37,132 nucleotides of DNA from Candidatus Zhuqueibacterota bacterium (GCA_029262055.1 JAJDAD010000017.1:1-37132); one strand, 5' to 3'; shown: positions 8,962-19,003, numbered from the stretch's first letter. Numbers and translations are program-made. The notes: generated from the letters alone by a model not told the origin.

Positions 8962-10323
8962 TCAAAGCTCGTACTTCTTGATTTTATAACGCATTGTGCG
9001 CAAACTGATATCCAGCACTTTCGCTGCTTTTGACTTGTTACCACTTTCATTCTCGATTGCACTTTGCAGAATCAGCTTCTCTGCAAACTCCACTTTGTCT
9101 CGAAAAGTTCTGCCCTTGCTCTTCAGGAAGTCGAGCTTTGCTGCGGATGCCGCCCCGGTGCCTATGTGAAAAGGCATGTGCTCAGGGAGAATTTCAGCGC
9201 CATCGCCGAGAACAATGGCGTTTTCGACCGCATTTTCCAGCTCCCGGACATTGCCTGGCCATTGATAGGCAAGGCACATCTCCACGGTCTTGTCGGCAAA
9301 TGACACTGCCGGTAGTTTGTTGTCGAGACTGATTTTCTTGACAAAGTAATCGAGGAGCAATGGAATGTCCTCCCGCCGATCGCGGAGCGGCGGTAAAACA
9401 ATCGGAATGACATTAAGACGATAGTACAGGTCTTCCCGAAATCCGCCTTCGGTAAGCCCCTTTTCCAAATCGCGATTGGTTGCCGTAATGACCCGCACAT
9501 CTACGTCGATGGTCTCAGTGCCACCGAGACGGGTGATTTGCCGTTCCTGCAGCACACGCAGGAGCTTTACCTGCACACTCTCAGAAGTGTCTCCGATTTC
9601 ATCGAGAAAAATGGTACCGCCTTCGGCCAGCTCAAAGCGCCCTTTCTTGGTGCCTTCCGCCCCGGTAAAGGCGCCCTTCTCGTAGCCGAACAGCTCACTT
9701 TCGAGCAAAGTCTCAGGGAATGATGCACAACTGATTTCGACCAGGGGCTTGCCGGCGCGTGGGCTATTATGATGGATGGCGCGCGCCACCAGCTCTTTAC
9801 CTGTCCCGCTTTCTCCCCGGATAAGGACTGTAGACTGCGTTTTCGCCACCTTGGTTATGGTGCTGAAAATACGTTGGATCGCTTCACCCTTACCGATGAT
9901 ATTTTGAAAGCTGTAGGTTGACTTGACCTGCTTTCTGAGTTCGATGTTTTCGCGCGCCAAACTTTGCTCGCCCAGCGCTTTCTCCAGGATCACAAATAGC
10001 TCATCCAGATCAAGCGGCTTGGTGAGATATTCATAGACTCCCCTTTTCATCGCTTCGACTGCATCCTTGACGGAGCTGTAAGCCGTCATGACGATGGTTT
10101 TTAGCTCGGGGGCAAGAGTTAAGGTGCGCTCGTACAACTCCATGCCGCTCATTTCCGGCATCTTCAGGTCGGTCAGAAGTACATCAAACTGCTCTTTTGC
10201 CAGGAGCTTCAGCGCCTTCTTGGCGGAATGAGCGCCTTGCACTGCGTAACCCTCTTCGAGCAGAATTTCCACCAGGCCCGACAGGGTATTTCGATCGTCT
10301 TCGACTATTAGAATTCTGGCCAT
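8962..10323 (-). CDS. Sigma-54-dependent response regulator (NtrC family)
   Basis: A 453-residue three-domain regulator. The receiver (1-118) has the acidic pair D9/D10, phosphoacceptor D52 (LLTDLKMPEMSG) and the TKPLDLDEL lysine. The AAA+ domain (about 140-370) has Walker A GESGTGKE near 169-176 and the sigma-54 contact loop GAFTGA near 216-221, both intact, so it should open sigma-54 promoters. The C-terminus (about 410-453) is a Fis-type helix-turn-helix (NKSAAKVLDISLRTMRYKIKKY). Activation is by phosphorylation from a histidine kinase. No dedicated kinase gene is adjacent; the receiver-kinase at 19199-21235 is the only kinase in the window. It follows the 3-phosphoglycerate dehydrogenase gene by 22 bases. 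No clear ribosome binding site was seen. Confidence 0.95.
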   Translation of the reverse strand: MARILIVEDDRNTLSGLVEILLEEGYAVQGAHSAKKALKLLAKEQFDVLLTDLKMPEMSGMELYERTLTLAPELKTIVMTAYSSVKDAVEAMKRGVYEYLTKPLDLDELFVILEKALGEQSLARENIELRKQVKSTYSFQNIIGKGEAIQRIFSTITKVAKTQSTVLIRGESGTGKELVARAIHHNSPRAGKPLVEISCASFPETLLESELFGYEKGAFTGAEGTKKGRFELAEGGTIFLDEIGDTSESVQVKLLRVLQERQITRLGGTETIDVDVRVITATNRDLEKGLTEGGFREDLYYRLNVIPIVLPPLRDRREDIPLLLDYFVKKISLDNKLPAVSFADKTVEMCLAYQWPGNVRELENAVENAIVLGDGAEILPEHMPFHIGTGAASAAKLDFLKSKGRTFRDKVEFAEKLILQSAIENESGNKSKAAKVLDISLRTMRYKIKKYEL

Positions 10324-10345
10324 TATTTCAACATCGAATTATTTG

Positions 10346-11311
10346 CTACTGATTCTGCTTGGTAGCCAACACTTCAGGATTAACCAAATTGTCGACGGTA
10401 TTTCCGGACAAGCAGTTAAAAACGGATTCCGCTATTTCTGTGGCTATCCGCTCCTGGGCATCGGTTGTACTTGCCCCGAGATGTGGCGTCATCACTACGT
10501 TCGGCAAGCCAACGAACCGGTTCTTGACAGGCGGCTCATCCTCAAAAACGTCTATCGCCGCTCCAGCTATCCTGCCGGTCTGTAACGCGCGGCAAAGCGC
10601 TTCTTCATCAACGACGCCGCCGCGCGCGACATTGATTAACCGCAGGCCTGGATTGGATTTAGCAAAAAGCTCATCTGAAACCAGATGCCGGGTACTAGCG
10701 TTGAGCGGCAGATGCAGAGTCACAAAATCGCACTTCTCAAAAATCTCATCAAACTGCAGTTGTTGCACGCCGGCCTGTGCAAAAGCGGTTGCAGCGAGGA
10801 ACGGGTCATAGGCATAAACTCCCATTGCAAACGCCTGCGCGCGGGTAGCTACTTCCCGTCCGATTTGGCCCAGGCCGACAATGCCCAGTTTTTTGCCAAA
10901 CAACTCGACCCCCACAAATGCTGCTCGTTCCCACTTGCCGCTAGCAAGTGAAGCGTGGGCGGCCGGGATATTCCGCGCCAGTGAGATCAGCATGGCGAAG
11001 GCGTGTTCGGCTGCAGCCAGCGTATTACCGCCGCGCGAGTTAAGAACGGCAATGCCACGCGCCGTGGCGGCTGTCAAATCGATGTTGTCGACGCCGGTAC
11101 CGGCCCGGCCGATGACGCGTAGCTTGTCGGCACAGGCAATGACTTCCGCCGTCACTTTGGTTGCACTGCGTACGATTAGGCCATCAAATTCAGTAACAAT
11201 ACTACACAGCTGCTCCCGATCAATTCCGGGTTTATTCGCCACCTGCAGGCCAAGATCCTGCAACCGGTTAATGCAGCTTGCTGCGACTTTATCTGAGATA
11301 AGTATTTTCAT
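10346..11311 (-). CDS. serA: D-3-phosphoglycerate dehydrogenase, short form
   Basis: A 321-residue NAD-dependent D-2-hydroxyacid dehydrogenase. It likely oxidises 3-phosphoglycerate to 3-phosphohydroxypyruvate, the first step of serine synthesis. The N-terminal substrate domain has DGLIVRSATKVT and RAGTGVDNID. The Rossmann domain has GLGQIG near 145-150, the catalytic Arg in NVARGG, a Glu in DVFEDEPP and the catalytic His in TPHLGAST near 275. The regulatory ACT domain of the ~530-residue forms is absent, so feedback by serine through that domain is not expected. It lies 77 bases after a class V aminotransferase gene that could perform the next step. A related hydroxyacid dehydrogenase such as glyoxylate reductase is possible, but SerA fits best. 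Confidence 0.85.
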   Translation of the reverse strand: MKILISDKVAASCINRLQDLGLQVANKPGIDREQLCSIVTEFDGLIVRSATKVTAEVIACADKLRVIGRAGTGVDNIDLTAATARGIAVLNSRGGNTLAAAEHAFAMLISLARNIPAAHASLASGKWERAAFVGVELFGKKLGIVGLGQIGREVATRAQAFAMGVYAYDPFLAATAFAQAGVQQLQFDEIFEKCDFVTLHLPLNASTRHLVSDELFAKSNPGLRLINVARGGVVDEEALCRALQTGRIAGAAIDVFEDEPPVKNRFVGLPNVVMTPHLGASTTDAQERIATEIAESVFNCLSGNTVDNLVNPEVLATKQNQ

Positions 11312-11388
11312 AGTCCGGTAACCTCAATCACGGATACTCAGTTCACGACTCTGCGGATGTGCAGATGTCCAGCAACAGAATCCGGTTC

Positions 11389-12528
11389 TCAGCGAGACTC
11401 CAGAAAGACCTTTTGCACGGCATGCACACCCTTGCCAAATTCAAACTCCCAGCCAAAGTCACGCAGGGTTAGTTCAAGCGCCGACGCCATGGCAACCATA
11501 TCGAGGGCGTCATAGTAGCCCATGTGCGAGACACGGAAAATACGGCCCTTGAGTTGGGCCTGCCCACCGGCAACCGTAATCCCATACGCGGTACGAAGGT
11601 GGCTCACAACTTTCAGGCCATCCATGGAGGCCGGGACCTGCACGGCCGTAAGGGAGTCCGAAGGGGATTTCGCAAAAAGCTCAAGGCCCAGGGCCTGAAC
11701 CCCTTGCCGGGTCGCATGCGCCAGGAGCGCATAGGAGGTCCACATGTTCTCCAGTCCCTTCTCCCGGATCATACGCAATGCCTCACGCAAACCCATGTAC
11801 AACGTAATCGCCGGCGTCCAGGCGGTGGCCGATTTCTCAAGGGCTGCCTGCTCTTTTCTCAAGTCAAAGTAGAAGCGTGGCGTAGTCGTTTGCTCAACTC
11901 TTTCCCAGGCCCGGCTGCTCAACGCGACCACTGCCAGGCCGGGCGGAATCATCAAGCCCTTTTGCGACCCGGTGACTGCCACGTCTATGCCCCATTCATC
12001 CATTTTGAAAGGCAGAACGCCGGCGGAAGTGATGGAATCGACGATAACCAGTGCATCTGAATGCTCGTGCACGATTTCGGAGATTCTTTGCAGATCAGCT
12101 GCGACCCCGGTCGAGGTCTCGCTGTGGGTCAAAAGGACAGCTTTGATGTCACTGTTTTCCTGCAAATATTTCTTGATCGCGTCTGGTTCGACAGCTTGGC
12201 CCCACGGAACAGTCAAGATCGATGTGTCCGCGCCATAGGTTTCGCACAGTTGTCCCCAACGCTCGCCGAACTTTCCGCCGGAAACCGACAACACTTTGTC
12301 GCCCGGCGAAATCAGGTTCACCACGCACGCCTCCATGGCTCCGGTGCCGGAACTGGTCAGACTCACAACGGTACCACTGGTCTGGAAGAAATACTTCAGG
12401 CCGTCGATTACTTCGTCAAACAAGGCTTTGAATTCAACCCCCCGGTGGTGCATGAGAGGATTCGCCATGGCTACCTGAACGCGTTCAGGAACCTGGGTTG
12501 GTCCGGGTGTAAATAGTCTTGCGCGCAT
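11389..12528 (-). CDS. Class V (PLP) aminotransferase, alanine/serine-glyoxylate type
   Basis: A 379-residue PLP-dependent fold-type I enzyme of the alanine-glyoxylate/serine-pyruvate aminotransferase group. It opens with the group's FTPGPTQVPERV and PLMHHRGVEF. The internal aldimine lysine is in TGSQKGLM (near residue 189), after the PLP-binding Asp in VDSITSAGV. Given the SerA-type gene next to it, it may act as a phosphoserine or serine aminotransferase as in lineages lacking classical SerC; this is inference, and serine-glyoxylate or alanine-glyoxylate activity is the alternative. The ATG overlaps the engB stop by one base (TAATG) and has GAGGAGG upstream, so translation is probably coupled. 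Confidence 0.88.
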   Translation of the reverse strand: MRARLFTPGPTQVPERVQVAMANPLMHHRGVEFKALFDEVIDGLKYFFQTSGTVVSLTSSGTGAMEACVVNLISPGDKVLSVSGGKFGERWGQLCETYGADTSILTVPWGQAVEPDAIKKYLQENSDIKAVLLTHSETSTGVAADLQRISEIVHEHSDALVIVDSITSAGVLPFKMDEWGIDVAVTGSQKGLMIPPGLAVVALSSRAWERVEQTTTPRFYFDLRKEQAALEKSATAWTPAITLYMGLREALRMIREKGLENMWTSYALLAHATRQGVQALGLELFAKSPSDSLTAVQVPASMDGLKVVSHLRTAYGITVAGGQAQLKGRIFRVSHMGYYDALDMVAMASALELTLRDFGWEFEFGKGVHAVQKVFLESR

Positions 12529-13115
12529 TACCTCCTCATCAAGTCAAAAATCGCCAGCAACAGTTCCTTCTTACCCATTCCCGTGGCTGAAGAAAAAGGC
12601 AGGATGGTCTTGAGATTGTAGGCAGACAGGCTACCTGAGTATTTTGATAAACGCTGTTTCACGGCCGATTTGGATAGCTTGTCGCACTTGGTAGCAATCA
12701 CAACGGTGGGCTTCGATATGCTGCTCAACCAATCGATCAGTTGCAGGTCAAGTTGCGTGGGTCCGATACGACTATCGATAATCAGGACAACGCCCTTCAG
12801 TCTGGGACTGGTTTCGATGAAGGCCTCAATGAGACTTCGCCACTGCACTCTTTCGCTTTTTGCAACTTTGGCGAAACCGTATCCCGGCAAGTCTACAAAG
12901 TAGAATTCGTTGTTTATTTTATAGTAGTTTAGCTGTCGTGTTTTGCCCGGGGAAGAGCTGATCCTGGCCAGCTTTTTACGATTCAGCAGGCAGTTGATCA
13001 AGCTGGACTTGCCCACATTTGAACGCCCGGCAAAAGCGACTTCGCTACACCCGTCTTTGGGAAGCTGCTCGAGGCTGGCGACACTGATGATAAATTCAAC
13101 TTCACGGATCTTCAT
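12528..13115 (-). CDS. engB: Ribosome biogenesis GTP-binding protein EngB/YsxC
   Basis: A 195-residue GTPase needed for late 50S subunit assembly. All G motifs are visible: G1 GRSNVGKSS (30-38), the G2 threonine in SSPGKTRQ, G3 DLPGYG, G4 TKCDK and G5 SSATG. The N-terminus (MKIREVEFIISV) matches the family when the ATG at 13115 is used; an in-frame TTG at 13133 would add six residues without family support. The ribosome binding site is weak. Upstream at about 13150-13180 is a possible promoter. The stop overlaps the aminotransferase start by one base. Confidence 0.95.
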   Translation of the reverse strand: MKIREVEFIISVASLEQLPKDGCSEVAFAGRSNVGKSSLINCLLNRKKLARISSSPGKTRQLNYYKINNEFYFVDLPGYGFAKVAKSERVQWRSLIEAFIETSPRLKGVVLIIDSRIGPTQLDLQLIDWLSSISKPTVVIATKCDKLSKSAVKQRLSKYSGSLSAYNLKTILPFSSATGMGKKELLLAIFDLMRR

Positions 13116-13150
13116 CGGGCATGGGCCATGCAAGCTTACTTACGTCAAAG

Positions 13151-13181
13151 GTTAAGGTTCTGCTCGGAGTTATAATACGGC
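13151..13181 (-). promoter_or_regulatory. Possible promoter before engB
   Basis: On the minus strand TTACCG is followed after 17 bases by TATAAC, within the 111-base gap between lon and engB. The -10 is good and the -35 partial. It would let engB and the serine genes be transcribed apart from lon. Confidence 0.35.
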
Positions 13182-13226
13182 ACTGGCGGTGCGGTAAGAC
13201 TGTCCGGGAGAGAGGCAGGTCCGGCG

Positions 13227-15566
13227 TCAGGCCAGGGCATGCTCCAGCACCTGGTTCATTTTCTCAACACCGATGATTGTCAGGCCACGTTTGACCGCAT
13301 CATTGACTTCAGACAGCTCGCGCTGATTCTCTCCGGGGATGAGGACGGTCTTAATGCCGTAACGCTTAGCTGCGAGCAGCTTTTCATTTAGACCACCGAT
13401 GGCAAGCACGTTGCCGCGCAAGGTAATTTCGCCAGTCATTGCCAAATTCTTGCGTACTCTTTTGCCCGACAGGGCTGAGATCAGGGCAACCGCCATCGTA
13501 ATGCCGGCGGACGGTCCGTCTTTAGGTGTTGCGCCATCGGGCACGTGAATATGAATATCGGTGTTTTCCCAGAAGCCGCTGTCTATCCCGACGGTCTTCG
13601 CGTTTGTGCGTGCATAGGACAGAGCAGCCCGGGCCGATTCTTTCATGATATCGCCGAGCTTGCCGGTCAAAGCCAGCTCGCCCTTGCCTGCCATCAGGTT
13701 GACCTCGATTTCCAGAACGTCGCCGCCATACTGTGTCCAGGCGAGGCCGAGCGCCGCCCCCACCATGTGACCGTCGTCGACTTTTTTCTCGGGATGTGCC
13801 GGTACGCCGAGATACTCTTCAACCGTGGTGTTTGAAATAGTGAACTTGTCTTTCAAGCCGGACTGAACAAATTTTTTGGCGACCTTTCTGCAGATCTTCG
13901 AAAGTTCGCGCTCCAGGTTACGCACGCCTGCCTCGCGCGTATACTCGCGGATGATGCGCACGATGGCTGTCTTTTGAAAAGAGACATTCTTCTTCTTAAG
14001 ACCGTGGCTCTTCAAGAGTTTTGGGATCAAGAACGCCTTGGCAATAGCTATCTTCTCGTGTTCGAGATAACCAGGCAGGTTGATGACCTCCATTCGATCC
14101 CGCAACGGTTCCGGGATCTGGTTCTCCAGGTTGGCGGTCGTAAGAAAAAGGACGTTTGACAGGTCGTAGTCTACTTCCAGATAATGATCGTTGAACGCCT
14201 TGTTCTGCTCGGGATCCAACACTTCGAGCAGGGCCGCGGAGGGATCACCACGGAAGTCCATGCTCATCTTGTCGACTTCATCCAGCAGAAAAACCGGATT
14301 GACCGACTTGGCTTTCTTTAAACTCTGAACGATCTTTCCGGGCATTGAGCCGATGTAGGTTCGGCGGTGGCCCCTGATCTCGGCCTCGTCGCGGACGCCA
14401 CCCAAAGAAACCCTGACAAAATTACGGCCCATGGCCCGCGCCACGGATTTACCCAGCGACGTCTTTCCAACACCAGGAGGGCCCGTGAAACACAAAATTG
14501 GCCCCTTCAGGTCCCTGGATAGTTTCAGCACGGCCAGATGCTCCAGAATCCGCTCCTTCGGTTTGTTCAGACCGTAATGGTCTTTATCCAGAATCCGCGA
14601 GGCGCCTTCCACGTCCAGATTATCTTCCGTCTGCTCGTGCCACGGCACAGCCAGGAGCCAATCGAGATAATTCCTAATGACGGTTGCTTCAGGAGAGAAC
14701 GGCGGCGTTTGCCGCAATTTGTCCAATTCCTCAAATGCCCGCTCTTCGGCCTCCTGGCTCATTTTGGTTTTCTTGATCCTCTCACTCAGAAAGGCAAACT
14801 CACCGTTGGCTTCGCCCTCCTCGTCGAGCTCCTCCTGAATTGCCCGCATCTGTTCCTGCAGATAGATATTCTTTTGCGAGCGCTGAATGCGATTGCGGAC
14901 CCGATCCTCGAGATCCTTTTCCAGTTCCAGGATCTCCATCTCCGATTCCAGGATTTCAATCAATTCCAGGAGGCTTCGACCTATTGATCTTACTTCCAGT
15001 AGCTTTTGCTTCACCTTCAAATCCGTTTGCAGGTGTGCCGCCACAAAATCGACAAAACGCTGGGGGCTGACAGACTTTTCGATGGTGAGGATTATCTCAT
15101 CGGGCAGGTTGCGATGCAGGCGCACATAATCTTTAAACAAATTGCTAATCCTGCGGATCTTCGCCTTGATCTCCGGTGTGGACTTATCGTTCTCAACCAG
15201 CACATCGATCTGCGCCTGAAAGTGGTCCTCCACCGACAGGAATCGTTGAATCCTGCCACGCACAACACCTTCCACCAGGACCTTCATCAAACCGTTGGGC
15301 AGTTTCAGGACCTGCAGGATACGCGCCACAACGCCTACCCGGTTCAAATCGCCTGACTCGGGATTCTCGACGGCGATGTCCTTTTGCGATACCAAAAAAA
15401 CCAGCTTGTCGAGCAGCATCGACTCTTCTATGGCCTTCAGCGAAGATGCCCGACCTACCAGCAACGGGTAAACCATGTAGGGGAAGATGATGATCTCTTT
15501 AAGCGGGAGAACGGGCAGGCGGTTGTTTATTTCAATGACTGTTTCGTCACGGATTACTTTGTGCAT
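13227..15566 (-). CDS. lon: ATP-dependent protease Lon
   Basis: A 779-residue LonA-type protease that degrades damaged and regulatory proteins in the cytoplasm. Order: LON substrate domain (about 1-205, starting [16 protein letters not shown]), a coiled-coil helical region, AAA+ module with Walker A GPPGVGKT near 361-368 and Walker [11 protein letters not shown], and the C-terminal peptidase with the Ser-Lys dyad at S686 (KDGPSAG) and K729 ([11 protein letters not shown]). Length is normal for LonA. The ATG has only a weak ribosome binding site. It follows clpX after an 81-base gap containing a terminator-like hairpin, so lon output may be set separately from the clp genes. Confidence 0.97.
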   Translation of the reverse strand: MHKVIRDETVIEINNRLPVLPLKEIIIFPYMVYPLLVGRASSLKAIEESMLLDKLVFLVSQKDIAVENPESGDLNRVGVVARILQVLKLPNGLMKVLVEGVVRGRIQRFLSVEDHFQAQIDVLVENDKSTPEIKAKIRRISNLFKDYVRLHRNLPDEIILTIEKSVSPQRFVDFVAAHLQTDLKVKQKLLEVRSIGRSLLELIEILESEMEILELEKDLEDRVRNRIQRSQKNIYLQEQMRAIQEELDEEGEANGEFAFLSERIKKTKMSQEAEERAFEELDKLRQTPPFSPEATVIRNYLDWLLAVPWHEQTEDNLDVEGASRILDKDHYGLNKPKERILEHLAVLKLSRDLKGPILCFTGPPGVGKTSLGKSVARAMGRNFVRVSLGGVRDEAEIRGHRRTYIGSMPGKIVQSLKKAKSVNPVFLLDEVDKMSMDFRGDPSAALLEVLDPEQNKAFNDHYLEVDYDLSNVLFLTTANLENQIPEPLRDRMEVINLPGYLEHEKIAIAKAFLIPKLLKSHGLKKKNVSFQKTAIVRIIREYTREAGVRNLERELSKICRKVAKKFVQSGLKDKFTISNTTVEEYLGVPAHPEKKVDDGHMVGAALGLAWTQYGGDVLEIEVNLMAGKGELALTGKLGDIMKESARAALSYARTNAKTVGIDSGFWENTDIHIHVPDGATPKDGPSAGITMAVALISALSGKRVRKNLAMTGEITLRGNVLAIGGLNEKLLAAKRYGIKTVLIPGENQRELSEVNDAVKRGLTIIGVEKMNQVLEHALA

Positions 15567-15579
15567 TTTCTTTCACTCG

Positions 15580-15618
15580 AAAAAAAATCTCCCCGTCGGC
15601 AAAATCCAGGAAGATTTT
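15580..15618 (-). terminator. Terminator-like hairpin between clpX and lon
   Basis: On the minus strand an arm at 15609-15618 (AAAATCTTCC) pairs with 15584-15593 (GGGAGATTTT), ten pairs with one G-U, and the right arm runs into eight consecutive T. This is a good intrinsic terminator shape. It ends only about 14 bases before the lon start, which is unusual, and may act as an attenuator. Confidence 0.6.
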
Positions 15619-15647
15619 TGGCTACATGCGATTGTTTATTTGAATAA

Positions 15648-16895
15648 TCAAGCCGTTTTCTTGACTTCCTTGAACGAGAACGTCGGCTCACCTTCACCGC
15701 AGACATAGTCACCGGTGATGACACATTCGACGATATCATTGCGGGACGGAATCTCGTACATCAGGTCGAGCATGACCTCCTCGAAAATGGACCGTAAGGC
15801 CCGCGCCCCGGTTTTGCGCGCTTTGGCCTTTCTGACCATCTCCCGCAGAGCTTCCGGCTGAAACGAGAGCTTAACATCATCCATCTCGAAAAGACGAATA
15901 TACTGTTTCGTCAGGGCGTTCTTCGGTTTCACGAGAATCTGCAGCAAAGCATCTTCTTCCAGTTCCTCGAGCACAGCGAGGACCGGCAGCCGGCCGATGA
16001 GTTCGGGAATCAAGCCAAACCGTAGCAAGTCTTCCGGCTCCACATGCTTGATCAGACCGGCGTCGTCGCCATCGAAGACCTTCTTGAGTTCGGCGCCAAA
16101 TCCTATATTTTTCTTTCCGAGGCGAGTCTTCACGATTTCGTTCAAACCGACAAAAGCGCCACCGCAAATGAACAAGATGTTCTTTGTGTCGATGTTGATC
16201 AGGTTCTGCTCGGGATGTTTGCGACCGCCTTTGGGCGGCACCGCAGCCTGCGTCCCTTCCAGTAGTTTCAGCAGGCCCTGCTGGACGCCCTCTCCCGAAA
16301 CGTCGCGCGTAATCGAGGGGTTACCGTCTTTGCGCGTAATCTTATCGATTTCGTCGATGTACACGATGCCGCGCTCTGCTTTTTCGACGTCGTAGTCGGC
16401 CGCTTGCAGCAAGCGCACCAGGATGTTTTCAACGTCCTCACCGACATAGCCAGCCTCGGTGAGGGTGGTCGCATCCGCTATAGTAAACGGTACTTCAAGA
16501 AAACGCGCCAGGGTCTGGGCCAGCAAGGTCTTGCCGGTTCCGGTCGGGCCGACCAGCAAAATGTTGCTCTTCTCAATTTCGACGTCGTCGAAGGAATCGT
16601 GCGTCCCAATACGCTTATAATGATTATAAACTGCCACTGCCATGCTCTTTTTAGCATTTTCCTGAGCAATGACATAATCATCCAAAGCCTGGGAGATATC
16701 GCAAGGGAGAAGATTATGGCTTTCGAAAGACCGCCCGCGCCGAACGTAATCTTCTTTTATGATGTCACTCGCACTGCGAACGCACTCATTGCAAATATAG
16801 ACATCAGGGCCCGTAACAATGCACTCTACCTGATTTGAGTTCTTTCCGCAAAAAGAACACACGTAGAGACGTTCAGCGCTTTCTTTATTGGCCAA
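15648..16895 (-). CDS. clpX: ATP-dependent Clp protease ATP-binding subunit ClpX
   Basis: A 415-residue AAA+ unfoldase that feeds substrates to ClpP. The N-terminal zinc-binding domain has C13, C16, C35 and C38. The AAA+ module has Walker A GPTGTGKT near 116-123, the GYVG pore loop, Walker [11 protein letters not shown], and the IGF loop (KKNIGFG near 262) that docks on ClpP. The start is a TTG at 16895 with GAGGG about 9 bases upstream; no better in-frame ATG precedes the zinc finger. The gene begins 15 bases after the clpP stop. Confidence 0.97.
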   Translation of the reverse strand: MANKESAERLYVCSFCGKNSNQVECIVTGPDVYICNECVRSASDIIKEDYVRRGRSFESHNLLPCDISQALDDYVIAQENAKKSMAVAVYNHYKRIGTHDSFDDVEIEKSNILLVGPTGTGKTLLAQTLARFLEVPFTIADATTLTEAGYVGEDVENILVRLLQAADYDVEKAERGIVYIDEIDKITRKDGNPSITRDVSGEGVQQGLLKLLEGTQAAVPPKGGRKHPEQNLINIDTKNILFICGGAFVGLNEIVKTRLGKKNIGFGAELKKVFDGDDAGLIKHVEPEDLLRFGLIPELIGRLPVLAVLEELEEDALLQILVKPKNALTKQYIRLFEMDDVKLSFQPEALREMVRKAKARKTGARALRSIFEEVMLDLMYEIPSRNDIVECVITGDYVCGEGEPTFSFKEVKKTA

Positions 16896-16910
16896 GAGCC
16901 ATTTCCCTCT

Positions 16911-17546
16911 TTATTTACTAACCTGCTTGCTGTCAGCCCGGCGGCCGGGTTTCTTTTTCATGAGGCCGGCGCGGTCGATCACTTCATCGATGATACCATA
17001 TTTCTTTGAGTCCTCAGCGGACATAAAGAAGTTGCGGTCCGTGTCTTTTGCGATGCGGGCTACCGTTTGGCCGGTATGCAGCGCCAGGACTTCATTCAAC
17101 CGCTCACGGATATATAGAATCTCGCGCGATTGAATCTCGATATCGGACGCCTGGCCCTGAGCCCCACCCAACGGTTGATGGATCATTACTCGTGCATGCG
17201 GCAACGCAAAGCGTTTCCCGGTAGCGCCGGCGGCCAATAAAACCGCCCCCATGCTGGACGCCTGACCCATACAGTACGTGACCACATCCGGCTTAACATG
17301 CTGCATCGTGTCGTAGATGGCCAGCCCCGCGGTTACGTACCCGCCGGGAGAATTGATGTAAATGGAGATATCCTTGTCAGGATCATCCGCCTCCAGAAAC
17401 AGCATTTGAGCGATGGCCAGACTGGCGACATTGTCGTCTATCGCTGTTCCGATAAAAATAATCCGTTCTTTTAGCAGACGCGAGAAAATGTCATAGGCTC
17501 GTTCTCCACGGCCCGTCTGCTCAACTACAACCGGTACTAGTCCCAT
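16911..17546 (-). CDS. clpP: ATP-dependent Clp protease proteolytic subunit ClpP, Asn in the triad position
   Basis: A 211-residue serine protease subunit that should form tetradecamers and work with ClpX. S98 (GQASSMGA) and H123 (MIHQPLGG) are present. At the third triad position, where Bacillus ClpP has D172 in TDRDNF, this protein reads TDRNFF, so residue 172 is Asn (codon AAC, 17031-17033). An Asn at this position is known in Listeria ClpP1, which needs a partner ClpP2 for activity. The ATG has a distant purine-rich site (GGAAAGAG). The gene lies 42 bases after tig and 15 before clpX. No second clpP is in this window. Confidence 0.95.
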   Translation of the reverse strand: MGLVPVVVEQTGRGERAYDIFSRLLKERIIFIGTAIDDNVASLAIAQMLFLEADDPDKDISIYINSPGGYVTAGLAIYDTMQHVKPDVVTYCMGQASSMGAVLLAAGATGKRFALPHARVMIHQPLGGAQGQASDIEIQSREILYIRERLNEVLALHTGQTVARIAKDTDRNFFMSAEDSKKYGIIDEVIDRAGLMKKKPGRRADSKQVSK

Positions 17547-17588
17547 AGTGTTAAACTCTTTCCATAAGTTAGTATTTCATAAGAGCCG

Positions 17589-18881
17589 TCAAACAGCAAC
17601 TCTCTTCCTCTTTTCAATATCCTTGCGGGTGATTTTTTTGTCTTTTATTTTTGCATGTGACTCGAGCAAATCAATAACCTTGTTCTCCAGGATATTGTCC
17701 TCCAGCCTGCGCTGCCCATCTTTGCCTTTAAAAGCCTTGCGCACGTCCTTGATCTCCACACCCTTCTCTTTCGACAAATCCTCCAAATAACGGTCCTTAT
17801 CCTCGTCCTCAACGGCCATCTCTTCCAGTTCGGTGAGTTTATCCTTGACAAGTTCCCACTTGATGGTTCGGACCGCCATTGGCCGGTATTCGTTTCGCAA
17901 TGCTTGTTCATCAAGCTCGCCGGCAGAGTCCTGCCGGGCACTCTCGATGATAGAGTCGAGATAGGCCGTCACCATTGACTCCGGCAGGTCGATGGTATTC
18001 TTCTTTAGCAGTTCATCCACCAGCATCCGCCGCATCATCCTGCGGCCATTGGCTTCCGTCTGCTTGACCAGGTTCTCGCGAATATCATCACGCAACGCTT
18101 GCAGGGTCTCAAACTCTCCTATATCCTTGGCTAATTCATCGTCGAGGGCAGGTAGTTCTTTGGCCTTGACCTCCTTGACATCGATCTGAAAAAACTCAAC
18201 CTTATCTTTTCCGCCATTGGCTTGCTCCGACCGCAACTCTACGCGGCGCGTGTCGCCTACCGAAACGCCCAGAAGCTGTTCCGTCAGGTCTTTGTTGCGT
18301 TCGTCACCTAGGAGCTGAAAATACCGGTCTTCAAACTTTTGCCCGATTATGGGCAGCCCGCCGGCGTCCACCTGCTGAAAATCGGCGACAAGGAAATGGT
18401 TCTCCTCCGCCACACCCTCAACCGGCTGCATGACGGCCATCTTGTCTCGAACATCCTCGAGGGCGTTGGCAACGTCTTCGTCATCAACCTGATAGGTTTC
18501 ATTCTCTGCGCTGAGACCTTTGTAGGTCTTCAGTTCAATCTCAGGCACCACCTCAACCACAGCCTTGAATTGCAGGCCGTCAGATTCGTCGTATTTGATG
18601 TCCTCCAGTTGTGCCGGCGCTACCGGCCGCAGATCTTCTTTCTCCCGCACTTCCCGGAAAACACTCTGAACAACTTCGTCGATGGCCTCGCCCTTAATCA
18701 CGTCTCCGTATAACTTCTTGATCAAAGCAAGCGGTACTTTGCCTTTGCGGAAACCTTCCAGCTTCAGATTCTTGCGGTATTTTCGATACACATTATCGAA
18801 ATGAGGCGCCAGCTCGGGTTCAGGCACAGATACCTCAACCAGCCGCTCAAAATTCCCCTTTTTAGTTACCTTTGCTTCCAA
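17589..18881 (-). CDS. tig: Trigger factor
   Basis: A 430-residue ribosome-associated chaperone and peptidyl-prolyl isomerase that receives nascent chains. The ribosome-binding signature GFRKGKVP is at 43-50. An FKBP-type domain (about 150-240, HFLVADFQ, YFQLLGDE) and a long helical C-terminal domain rich in Glu/Lys/Arg follow. The start is a TTG at 18881 with AAAGGAA about 6 bases upstream. It stands next to tRNA-Leu and before clpP and clpX, the common tig-clpP-clpX order. Confidence 0.96.
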   Translation of the reverse strand: MEAKVTKKGNFERLVEVSVPEPELAPHFDNVYRKYRKNLKLEGFRKGKVPLALIKKLYGDVIKGEAIDEVVQSVFREVREKEDLRPVAPAQLEDIKYDESDGLQFKAVVEVVPEIELKTYKGLSAENETYQVDDEDVANALEDVRDKMAVMQPVEGVAEENHFLVADFQQVDAGGLPIIGQKFEDRYFQLLGDERNKDLTEQLLGVSVGDTRRVELRSEQANGGKDKVEFFQIDVKEVKAKELPALDDELAKDIGEFETLQALRDDIRENLVKQTEANGRRMMRRMLVDELLKKNTIDLPESMVTAYLDSIIESARQDSAGELDEQALRNEYRPMAVRTIKWELVKDKLTELEEMAVEDEDKDRYLEDLSKEKGVEIKDVRKAFKGKDGQRRLEDNILENKVIDLLESHAKIKDKKITRKDIEKRKRVAV

Positions 18882-18920
18882 GTTTATTCCTTTACTATCT
18901 CATTCTCTGACCAAAAAAAG

Positions 18921-19003
18921 TGCGAGAGGAGGGACTCGAACCCACACGAGCAAAGCTCACTAGATCCTAAATCTAGCGCGTCTGCCAATTCCGCCACTCT
19001 CGC
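18921..19003 (-). tRNA. tRNA-Leu (anticodon UAG)
   Basis: Read on the minus strand, an acceptor stem GCGAGAG pairs with CTCTCGC, and the discriminator A is at 18921. The anticodon stem CTAGA/TCTAG encloses TTTAGGA, giving UAG. A long variable arm (GAGC-TTT-GCTC) marks a type II leucine tRNA, and the T-arm holds GGTTCGAGTCC. CCA is not encoded. CTTTTTTT follows directly, so some transcripts may end here before tig. Confidence 0.96.
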
